Source: Lysobacter sp. (GTDB lineage Bacteria > Pseudomonadota > Gammaproteobacteria > Xanthomonadales > Xanthomonadaceae). From it: DNA of 64,000 nt. The notes below the pieces were generated by a model that saw nothing but the letters and a program-made list of their open reading frames with translations, was not told the origin of the DNA and ran no database searches. The stretch is taken from the NCBI GenBank assembly GCA_011526085.1, contig WYBC01000041.1, positions 1-64,000 on the forward strand, given 5' to 3'. The translations under genes and the position numbers were made by a program. Below, piece by piece: positions 40,667-47,625 of the stretch. Within the stretch, counting starts at the first letter, position 1. Every line of letters starts with the position of its first letter.

Positions 40667-41890
40667 CTACCAATCGGAACCGCCGCTGGATCCCGAATCG
40701 AAGTCGCCCCCATCATAGGAACTGCTGCTGTCACTGCCGGAATCTCCACTCGAACTGCTGCAGAAATCACCGCTCACGGTCCGGCTGCTCACTTCGACAT
40801 CGCGCCAATCGATCGATTCGAACGTGGTGTAAACCTCCTGCGTGCATGAGCTGGCGGTTTTTTTCTCGCTGATGCAATTGCCGACGGGCACTGCGATCCT
40901 TGATGCCAGGCGATGGGTTTTCGCCTGCTTGTCGTACACGTAGTAGTGGTCGAAGCAGGTCGCGCCTTCCGCGCTTATCCGTGTGTGGCTGTGGTACGGT
41001 TGCCGGGCCTGCCAATGCGCCAAGCCGAAGCAGCCTCCGATGATTGCCGTGATGGCCGCAAGCGCCACGCCCAGGCACCCGCGCCCCATCTTTCCTCCGC
41101 CGTTCGGCTTCGCTGCTGACGCCTGGGCGCTGTTGGCTGGAGACGAGTACAACCGCAGCATCTCCGCGACACCGCTCTTGAACCCGGCCACATAGTCGCC
41201 CGCCTTGAGTTTCGGCGCGATGATCTGGCTGGAAATCCGATTAAGCTGCGTCGCATCCATCTTCGGCGCGACGCCGTTGCCGGCGACGATCTGGATGCGC
41301 CGTGGATTCAGCACCACCACGATGTACACGCCATTGTCGATGTCGTCGCGGCCGACGCCGAGTTCCTGCGCGCGGCGGCGTGCGTAGTATTCGACGTTCT
41401 CGGTGACCGTGTTGACGGTTTCCACCGCAACCACCAACTGCGATTCGATCGAGCGCAGATACGCCAGCAAATCGGCCTCCTGCGCATCGCTCAGCAGGTT
41501 CGCGGTGTCCACGACCAAGTCATTCTTGCGGATGGTGGCGGCTGCATCAACGACAACCATCCGCGCATCGACATCGAGGAACTCGTTGCGGCAGTCCAGG
41601 CACAGCCATTTGCCGGTGTAGCCGTCCTGCTTGAGCTGGGTTCCGCCGCAATTGGGGCAGACGAACACCCGGCCGGTGGCGATGTCCGCGCCACGCGGCG
41701 CGTTTTCGTCGCCAACCGAAACGACGGCTGTCCGGGTGGCGGTCCAGTGTGCCCGGCAGTACAGGCAGGTCCACTCGCCCGTTACCGGGTGCTGGGAGAC
41801 CTGCGATGAGCCGCAATGCGGACAAGTGGTCTCCGCGATGCCGCCTGCGGATTTCTGCGAGTACCCGGTGGGAGAGTCGTGCTCGGACAT
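40667..41890 (-). CDS. TPM-domain membrane protein with two zinc ribbons
   Basis: A 407-residue protein. Two zinc ribbons lie at the N-terminus (about 22-46, CPHC...CLYC; about 77-100, CPNC...CLDC), then a TPM domain (about 118-245, LLSDAQEADLLAYLRSIE, YIVVVLNPRRIQIVAGNGV), a transmembrane helix (about 275-292), an extra domain with several cysteines, and a Ser/Gly/Asp-rich tail. TPM proteins in plants aid photosystem II repair; bacterial members are uncharacterised. The combination with two ribbons is unusual. It converges on hflD with a 2-bp gap. It sits inside the segment bounded by the duplication junction at 42.1 kb, and its coding sequence looks less GC-biased than the neighbours. Confidence 0.82.
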   Translation of the reverse strand: MSEHDSPTGYSQKSAGGIAETTCPHCGSSQVSQHPVTGEWTCLYCRAHWTATRTAVVSVGDENAPRGADIATGRVFVCPNCGGTQLKQDGYTGKWLCLDCRNEFLDVDARMVVVDAAATIRKNDLVVDTANLLSDAQEADLLAYLRSIESQLVVAVETVNTVTENVEYYARRRAQELGVGRDDIDNGVYIVVVLNPRRIQIVAGNGVAPKMDATQLNRISSQIIAPKLKAGDYVAGFKSGVAEMLRLYSSPANSAQASAAKPNGGGKMGRGCLGVALAAITAIIGGCFGLAHWQARQPYHSHTRISAEGATCFDHYYVYDKQAKTHRLASRIAVPVGNCISEKKTASSCTQEVYTTFESIDWRDVEVSSRTVSGDFCSSSSGDSGSDSSSSYDGGDFDSGSSGGSDW

Positions 41891-41968
41891 GCGCCGATGC
41901 TAACAGCGCGCAGTCCGGACGGAAACGTCCGGCAATGCCTGGCGTTTCCGTTGCATCGCATGCTTCGA

Positions 41969-42133
41969 TCAGACCGCGACCGTATCCGCAACGTCCCGAT
42001 AATCCTGGATCTGGTCAAAATTCATGTCGCGATCGATCTCGGCGCCCCGCTCGTTGATGACGCCGATGTCGGCCATGTCTTCGGCCTTGGTCGGAATGCG
42101 GCCGAGACGCGAGCAGATCGCGGCGAGCTCCGC
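41969..42133 (-). pseudogene. acnB: Truncated 3' end of acnB (duplicate)
   Basis: The last 54 codons of acnB are repeated here. By my count there are about 16 differences over 162 aligned bases against the true acnB 3' end (47629-47790). It retains [17 protein letters not shown] and the C-terminal NFDQIQDY but no promoter, start or upstream coding sequence, so it cannot be functional. Several tyrosines of the intact copy have changed (YRYMNF became DRDMNF). It joins the hflD fragment at a shared GCTCCGC. Confidence 0.93.
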
Positions 42134-42224
42134 GGTGCTGTGGCGCCAAATGAGCGGCTCGCTTTGGGATTTCGTGTTCAGCCGCCGGGCGATGATGCAG
42201 GCGATCGAAGCGGAACTCGGTTGA
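42127..42224 (+). pseudogene. hflD: Truncated 3' end of hflD (duplicate)
   Basis: The last 98 bases of hflD are repeated with about 18 differences from 40567-40664. The encoded [20 protein letters not shown] matches the intact [17 protein letters not shown]. It has no start codon or 5' part. Together with the acnB fragment it forms a head-to-head chimera joined at the 7-base microhomology GCTCCGC (42127-42133), which is also present in hflD (40567-40573) and acnB (47784-47790). Confidence 0.93.
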
Positions 42225-42341
42225 GCCGACCGAGCGCGCTCGACAAATTGCTGAAACCCGCAGGCGGTCGTTCGGCGGCTTCTTAAGGTCGATTTAAGCT
42301 TCGAAGCCGACGGTGGAAATCTCGTCGACAGGAGCTTCACG

Positions 42342-43472
42342 ATGCAGACCTCCACCCTCGCCTGCGCCCTGGCGATCGCGTTGTTGACCGCCGGATGCGG
42401 CCCCCGGACAGCATCGCCCGCGACAGACAGCGCGGCAGCGTCCACTACGCCGGCAACTACATCGGCCGCTTCCATCCCCGCGGGGCCCGCGGCATCGCCC
42501 GAACTGCTGGCCCAGGCAAAAGCGCTGTTCCAGCCGATTCCGGACAAGGCGCCCGACCCGGCCGGCAATCCGGTGACCCCGGAGAAGATCGCGCTCGGCA
42601 AGATGCTGTATTTCGACGGCCGCCTCTCCTCCAGCGGCGTCATCAGTTGCAATTCGTGCCACAACGTCGGCATGGGCGGGATCGACGGCGTGCCCACATC
42701 GATCGGCCACGGCTTCCAGAAAGGCCCGCGCAACGCGCCGACGGTCTACAACGCGGTGTTCAACGTGGCCCAGTTCTGGGACGGCCGCGCCGAAGACCTC
42801 AAGGCGCAGGCCAAGGGACCGGTGCAGGCCGGCGTGGAAATGAACAACAAGCCGGAAGTGGTGGAAACCACCCTCAAGTCGATGCCCGGCTATGTGCTGG
42901 CGTTCCAGGCGGCGTTCCCGCAGGAAAAATCGCCGGTGAGTTTCGACAACATGGCGAAGGCGATCGAAGCCTTCGAAACCACGCTGATCACGCCCGGCGC
43001 GCCGTTCGATTCGTTCCTGAAAGGCGATGCGCACGCGCTCACCGCGGATCAGCAGGCGGGGCTGAAACTGTTCATGGACAAGGGCTGCGCGAGCTGCCAC
43101 AACGGCATCAACCTCGGCGGACAGGGGTATTTCCCGTTCGGCGTGGTGCATGCGCCTGCGGATGCGGTGCGCCCGGCCGGCGATCGCGGCCGCTTCGCCG
43201 TGACCCAGTCGCAGGCCGACGAATACGTCTTCCGTGCCGCGCCGTTGCGCAACATCGCCGCGACCGCGCCGTATTTCCACTCCGGCAACGTGTGGAAACT
43301 GCAGGAAGCGGTGACGATCATGGGCGACGCCCAGCTCGGTGCGACGCTGGCGCCGGACGAAGCCGAGAAGATCCATCTGTTCCTGCATGCGCTCACCGCG
43401 CCGATTCCGAAGATCGACTATCCGGAATTGCCCGAGCGCGCGGATACCACGCCCCTGCCCGCCGACGGCTGA
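42342..43472 (+). CDS. Diheme cytochrome c peroxidase family lipoprotein
   Basis: A 376-residue MauG/CcpA-family protein. A lipobox (LLTAGC, Cys19) predicts attachment to a membrane on the periplasmic side, followed by an Ala/Ser/Thr-rich linker (22-50). Two haem-binding motifs follow, CNSCH (103-107) and CASCH (249-253), and RNAPTVYNAVFN and FHSGN are typical of the family. These enzymes reduce periplasmic hydrogen peroxide with electrons from small cytochromes. It begins 118 bp after the pseudogene and has its own leader. It is followed, 185 bp on, by the SHP/diheme cytochrome/cytochrome b operon that could supply electrons. Confidence 0.93.
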   Translation: MQTSTLACALAIALLTAGCGPRTASPATDSAAASTTPATTSAASIPAGPAASPELLAQAKALFQPIPDKAPDPAGNPVTPEKIALGKMLYFDGRLSSSGVISCNSCHNVGMGGIDGVPTSIGHGFQKGPRNAPTVYNAVFNVAQFWDGRAEDLKAQAKGPVQAGVEMNNKPEVVETTLKSMPGYVLAFQAAFPQEKSPVSFDNMAKAIEAFETTLITPGAPFDSFLKGDAHALTADQQAGLKLFMDKGCASCHNGINLGGQGYFPFGVVHAPADAVRPAGDRGRFAVTQSQADEYVFRAAPLRNIAATAPYFHSGNVWKLQEAVTIMGDAQLGATLAPDEAEKIHLFLHALTAPIPKIDYPELPERADTTPLPADG

Positions 43473-43657
43473 GATACAGATCGCCCACCAACGCCCCGCG
43501 GGTGCACGTCGCCCGCGGGGCGTTCGCGTTGGCGCGTGCATGCGCCTTCCCCGGCGACGAGGCGCGATGCGATGCGCGATGTCCTCCAGGATCGTAAGTC
43601 GCACTTAATCCTGCGCGCGCATCGTGATCGCATCCGAATCCATCGCGAGGCCATCCC

Positions 43658-44086
43658 ATGCGAATGCTTCCGTTCTTCTGCGCGCTGTCGGCGCTGATGT
43701 CCGTTCCGCCGATCGCCATGTCGGCATCGCCGGCCGCGACGCTGCAGGCACGCTATGCCGCGCAGGCCACGCGCGAAGATCGCGCCTACGGCGGGGCCTC
43801 CAGCGAACGCGGCCGACGATTCTTCCAGGCGAAGCACGGCAGCGACTGGAGCTGCGCCAGTTGCCACACGCCCGATCCGACCGCGACCGGCAAGCATGCC
43901 GTCACCGGCCGCAGGCTGCAGCCGCTGGCGCCGTCCACGAATCCCGCACGCTTCGCCGATGCCGCGAAAACCGAGAAATGGTTCCGCCGCAACTGCCGCG
44001 ACGTGCTCGATCGCGAGTGCACCGCCGCGGAAAAGGCCGATGTGATCGCATGGCTCGACGGCCTGCGCTCGGGAGGTGCGCGATGA
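43658..44086 (+). CDS. DUF1924 / SHP-type monoheme cytochrome c
   Basis: A 142-residue periplasmic cytochrome with a signal peptide (about 1-22, MSASP-A region) and one haem motif CASCH (66-70). The C-terminal RRNCRDVLDRECTAAEKADVIAWL is typical of DUF1924/sphaeroides haem protein (SHP), an oxygen-binding cytochrome whose axial Asn leaves when O2 binds. In other bacteria shp is clustered with a diheme cytochrome and a cytochrome b, exactly as here. Its stop overlaps the next gene (ATGA). Confidence 0.85.
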   Translation: MRMLPFFCALSALMSVPPIAMSASPAATLQARYAAQATREDRAYGGASSERGRRFFQAKHGSDWSCASCHTPDPTATGKHAVTGRRLQPLAPSTNPARFADAAKTEKWFRRNCRDVLDRECTAAEKADVIAWLDGLRSGGAR

Positions 44087-44625
44087 ACGCGACGCGGATG
44101 GCCTCATCGGGAATTCCAGCAGCAGGAATGTCGGCAACGCTCGTACTCATGCTTGCGATGCCGTTCGCGGCCGTGCGCGCCGACGACGACAGGGACGAAG
44201 GCGATGCCAGGCGCAGGCCGGTCCCCGCGGTCTACATCGAGGAATGCGGAAGCTGCCATGCGCCTTATCCGGCGTCGGGATTGCCCGCCACGTCCTGGCG
44301 CACGCTGATGTCCACGCTCGACCGCCATTTCGGCAGCGATGCCACGCTGGCGGCCGTCGATGCCGCCGTCGTCCGCGACTGGCTGCTGGCGAACGCCGGG
44401 CGTCGCGCCGCAAATCCGGCCGCGCCACTGCGGATCACGCGCACCGCGTGGTTCGTGCGCGAACACGACGAAGTACCGGCATCGATCTGGCGTTCCCGGG
44501 ACGTGGGCTCCGCCGCCAACTGCGGCGGCTGTCATCGCGGCGCCGACCGCGGCGCCTTTTCCGAACGCGACCTGCGTATGCCGCGCGTCGCCACCCCACC
44601 TTCTTCCGCCGGAGCGAAACGATGA
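44083..44625 (+). CDS. Diheme cytochrome c (DHC-like)
   Basis: A 180-residue exported cytochrome. A long signal sequence (about 14-33) is followed by an acidic stretch (DDDRDEGD) and two haem motifs, CGSCH (55-59) and CGGCH near 148. Size and position match DHC, the proposed electron donor to SHP. It is coupled to both neighbours through ATGA overlaps. Confidence 0.88.
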   Translation: MNATRMASSGIPAAGMSATLVLMLAMPFAAVRADDDRDEGDARRRPVPAVYIEECGSCHAPYPASGLPATSWRTLMSTLDRHFGSDATLAAVDAAVVRDWLLANAGRRAANPAAPLRITRTAWFVREHDEVPASIWRSRDVGSAANCGGCHRGADRGAFSERDLRMPRVATPPSSAGAKR

Positions 44626-45398
44626 GCACCACGACCTCTTCCGCCGCAGCACCCGCCGCCCGCGACGCCGGAGCGCTGGTCTGGGATCTGCCCACGCGCC
44701 TGTTCCACTGGAGCCTCGCGGTCTGTTTCGCCGGCGCCTGGCTGACCTCCGACAGCGAGCGCCAGCATCTGCTGCACCTGCTGTTCGGCTACAGCCTGTT
44801 CGGCTTGATCGCGTTCCGCGTGGTCTGGGGATTCGTCGGCAGCCGTCACGCGCGTTTCGCCAGTTTCGCGCACGGCCCCGTCACGACATGGCGCTATCTG
44901 GCGGGCATGCTCAGAGGGCGGCCCGATCACCACGTCGGCCACAATCCCGCCGGCGCGGTCGCGATCTGGTTGCTGCTGGGCCTCGGTCTGGCGACCGCGG
45001 GCGTCGGCATCGCGATGATCGCCGGCGCCGGCGAAGCGCTGGAAGAGGTGCACGAAATCCTGGCCACCGCGATGCTGGTCGTCGTCGGCCTGCATCTGCT
45101 GGGCGTGATCGTCGGCAGCGTGCTGCATCGGGAGAATCTGCCGAAGGCCATGATCACCGGCCGCAAGCGCGGGCTGCGCGCGGAGGACGGGATTCCAAAA
45201 GGCTCGCTCGCGACCGGATTGGCGCTGCTGGCGGCGCTGGTGGCGTTCTGGACCGCAGGTCTGATGCTGCAGCGGCCGCCGCTGGGCCTGCCCGGCGGCG
45301 ACGCGTCGGCCGAAGGCGAGCATCGCGACGGCGAACGCGCCGCAGGCGCAGAATCGGAAGGTGGCGAAGACCGGGACGAAGACGGCGACGACGATTGA
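44622..45398 (+). CDS. Cytochrome b561-type membrane electron carrier
   Basis: A 258-residue integral membrane protein with four core helices and the typical LVWDLPTRLFHWSLA start, HxxxG-type LLFGYSLFGLIAFRVVWGFVG, and a histidine pair in VHEILATAMLVVVGLHLLG. These are the B-type haem ligands of the Ni,Fe-hydrogenase/b561 family. A fifth helix (about 198-215) precedes a strongly acidic tail (about 222-258). As the third gene of the SHP-DHC-cytochrome b set it probably passes quinol electrons to the periplasmic cytochromes. Confidence 0.9.
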   Translation: MSTTTSSAAAPAARDAGALVWDLPTRLFHWSLAVCFAGAWLTSDSERQHLLHLLFGYSLFGLIAFRVVWGFVGSRHARFASFAHGPVTTWRYLAGMLRGRPDHHVGHNPAGAVAIWLLLGLGLATAGVGIAMIAGAGEALEEVHEILATAMLVVVGLHLLGVIVGSVLHRENLPKAMITGRKRGLRAEDGIPKGSLATGLALLAALVAFWTAGLMLQRPPLGLPGGDASAEGEHRDGERAAGAESEGGEDRDEDGDDD

Positions 45399-45447
45399 TG
45401 CCGCTGTCCGCGACACCGACAATGCCCTGTCCCTGCGGAGGCCGATG

Positions 45448-46146
45448 ATGCGCATCCTGGTGGTGGAAGACGATCCCCTGCTGGGCGAAGCGCTCGGCAT
45501 CGGCATGCGCCAGCGCGGCTTCGCCGCCGACTGGGTGCGCGATGGCATCGCCGCCGACACCGCGCTCAAGACCACCGCCTTCTCGGCGGTGGTGCTCGAC
45601 CTCGGGCTGCCGCGGCTGTCCGGCCTGCAACTGCTGCGCCAGCGTCGCGATGCCAACGACCGCACGCCGATATTGATCCTCACCGCGCGCGATGCGGTCG
45701 AGGAACGCATCCGCGGCCTGGATGCCGGCGCCGATGACTACGTGGTGAAGCCGGTCGATCTGGACGAACTGGCGGCGCGGCTGCGCGCGCTGGTGCGTCG
45801 CAGCGACGGCGATCCGCGGCCGCTGCTGCGGATCGGGGCGCTGAGCATCGATCCGGCGGCGCGCCTGGTCGAATGGCACGGCGCCGCGGTCTCGCTGTCA
45901 CCGCGCGAATTCGATCTGTTGCTGGAATTCGCCCGCGCCGCAGGGCGCTGGCTGAGCAAGGAACAGTTGACCGAGCGTCTGTACGGTTGGGGCGAAGACG
46001 TGGAATCGAACGCGCTGGAGGTGCACGTGCACCATCTGCGCCGCAAGCTCGATCCCGCGCTGATCGTCACCCAGCGCGGCGTGGGGTACATGCTGCGATC
46101 GCCGCAGACGTCCGCGGCCGATGCCGGCGCGGCGGACGCCCGATGA
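45448..46146 (+). CDS. OmpR-family response regulator
   Basis: A 232-residue two-component regulator. The receiver (1-120) has EDD (7-9), phospho-acceptor Asp51 (VVLDLGLP) and Lys in VVKPVD; the C-terminal winged helix (about 128-222) carries SPREFDLLLEFA and LEVHVHHLRRKL. It resembles the QseB/TctD subfamily. ATG at 45448 is chosen because GGAGG lies six bases before; the ATG at 45445 is too close. It follows the cytochrome b gene by 49 bp and overlaps its kinase by four bases. Confidence 0.95.
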   Translation: MRILVVEDDPLLGEALGIGMRQRGFAADWVRDGIAADTALKTTAFSAVVLDLGLPRLSGLQLLRQRRDANDRTPILILTARDAVEERIRGLDAGADDYVVKPVDLDELAARLRALVRRSDGDPRPLLRIGALSIDPAARLVEWHGAAVSLSPREFDLLLEFARAAGRWLSKEQLTERLYGWGEDVESNALEVHVHHLRRKLDPALIVTQRGVGYMLRSPQTSAADAGAADAR

Positions 46147-47501
46147 CGCGCCCTATGACAGGCGCGTTCTCGCTGCGCGCACGGTTGCTGGCGGCGACGC
46201 TGGTCACAGTCGTCGCGGTGTGGCTGGCGGCGACGCTGGCGAGCTACGTGCAAGCCCGTCGCGAGCTCGACGAACTGCTCGACGCGCACCTCGCCACGTC
46301 GGCCGCGCTGCTGGTGGCGCAGGCCTCGGAAGAGCTGGAGGAAATCGAGCTGGAGCACCTGCCCGATCTCGGCGACGACCACCAGCGGCTTGCGCTGCAG
46401 GTGTGGCACGGAGGCGAACTGGGCGTGCACAGCGCCAACGCGCCGGACACGCCGCTGGCGCCGTTCCGCCAAGGCTTCGCCAACGTGCGCGCGTCCGGTG
46501 CCGGCTGGCGCGTCTACGTCACGCGCAGCCGCGAAGGTTTCTGGGTCCAGGTCGGCGAACCGGAATCCGCGCGTCGCGACATCCTGCACGAAGCGCTGGC
46601 GCGGCAGGCGTGGCCGATGCTGCTGGCCCTGCCGCTGTTGGGGCTCGGACTGTGGATCGGCGTCGGACGCGGCCTGTCGCCGCTGCAGCGCATCGCGCAG
46701 GCGGTCGATGCGCGCGTGCCACTGGATACCGCACCGTTGCCGAGCGGCGACGCACCCGACGAGATCCGCCCGCTGCTGGAACGCCTCAACGCGCTGTTCG
46801 CGCGCACCGGCGAAAGCATCGAGCGCGAGCGTCGCTTCATCGGCGACGCATCGCACGAACTGCGCACGCCGGTGGCGGCGATCCGCGCGCAGGCGCAGGT
46901 GGCGCAGGGCGCGCGCGACGAAAACGAGCGTCGCCGCGCGCTGGCCGGCGTGATCGCGGGCTGCGACCGCATGACCGGACTCACCGAACAATTGTTGACC
47001 CTGTCGCGGCTGGAAGCCGGCGTGCTGGACAACGCAGGCGGGAGCGTGAACCTGCGCGAGATCGCGGAAGACGTGGTCGCCGAACTCGCGACGGACGTGC
47101 GTCGCATGCAGGCGCGGATCGGGCTGGACGTGCCCGGCGACCTGCAGATCGAGGGCGGCGCGGTGCTGCTGCGGATCCTGCTGCGCAATCTGATCGGAAA
47201 CGCGCTGCGCCACGGGACGGAAGGCGTGCGCGTGCAGGTCGCGGCCGTCCGGGACCGCTCGGCGACCGTGCTCGACATCCGCGACGACGGACCCGGCATC
47301 GCCCCGTCGCGCCGCGCCGACGCGCTGGAGCGCTTCCAGCGGCTCGACGCCGCGCAGGGCGGCGGTTCGGGTCTCGGGCTGGCCATCGTCAGCCGCATCG
47401 TGCAGGTGCTCGGCGGCGAACTGACGATGGACGACGGCCTCGACGGCCGCGGACTCGGCGTCGTGCTGCGCATCCCCGATCGCAATGACGCACCGCGCTG
47501 A
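46143..47501 (+). CDS. Sensor histidine kinase (QseC-like)
   Basis: A 452-residue membrane kinase. Transmembrane segments lie at about 13-34 and 159-180 with a periplasmic sensor of roughly 125 residues between them. A HAMP-like linker precedes the HisKA box DASHELRTPVAAI (His238), then come the N-box NLIGNALRHG and G boxes DDGPGIA and GSGLGLAIV. With the regulator immediately upstream it probably senses a redox or envelope cue for the cytochrome genes, which is inferred from position only. Confidence 0.95.
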   Translation: MTRPMTGAFSLRARLLAATLVTVVAVWLAATLASYVQARRELDELLDAHLATSAALLVAQASEELEEIELEHLPDLGDDHQRLALQVWHGGELGVHSANAPDTPLAPFRQGFANVRASGAGWRVYVTRSREGFWVQVGEPESARRDILHEALARQAWPMLLALPLLGLGLWIGVGRGLSPLQRIAQAVDARVPLDTAPLPSGDAPDEIRPLLERLNALFARTGESIERERRFIGDASHELRTPVAAIRAQAQVAQGARDENERRRALAGVIAGCDRMTGLTEQLLTLSRLEAGVLDNAGGSVNLREIAEDVVAELATDVRRMQARIGLDVPGDLQIEGGAVLLRILLRNLIGNALRHGTEGVRVQVAAVRDRSATVLDIRDDGPGIAPSRRADALERFQRLDAAQGGGSGLGLAIVSRIVQVLGGELTMDDGLDGRGLGVVLRIPDRNDAPR

Positions 47502-47528
47502 CGACCGATCGTCATCCGGCTTCGAACC

Positions 47529-47558
47529 AAAAAGCCCGGCTTTCGCCGGGCTTTTTTT
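47529..47558. terminator. Rho-independent terminator, kinase/acnB
   Basis: AAAAAGCCCGGC-TTTC-GCCGGGCTTTTTTT forms a strong stem with T-tracts both ways, 27 bp after the kinase stop and about 70 bp past the convergent acnB stop. Confidence 0.92.
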
Positions 47559-47625
47559 CGGGCACGACCTGTCGCGCCGATGTCGCATCGACAGCGCGGC
47601 CTGAAGGCCGCGCCACCTCGAGGCG

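Noticed and set aside
41969-42224. A small functional gene in the hflD-acnB gap
   Set aside because: The open frames here are explained by duplicated acnB and hflD tails in opposite orientations without starts or ribosome sites.
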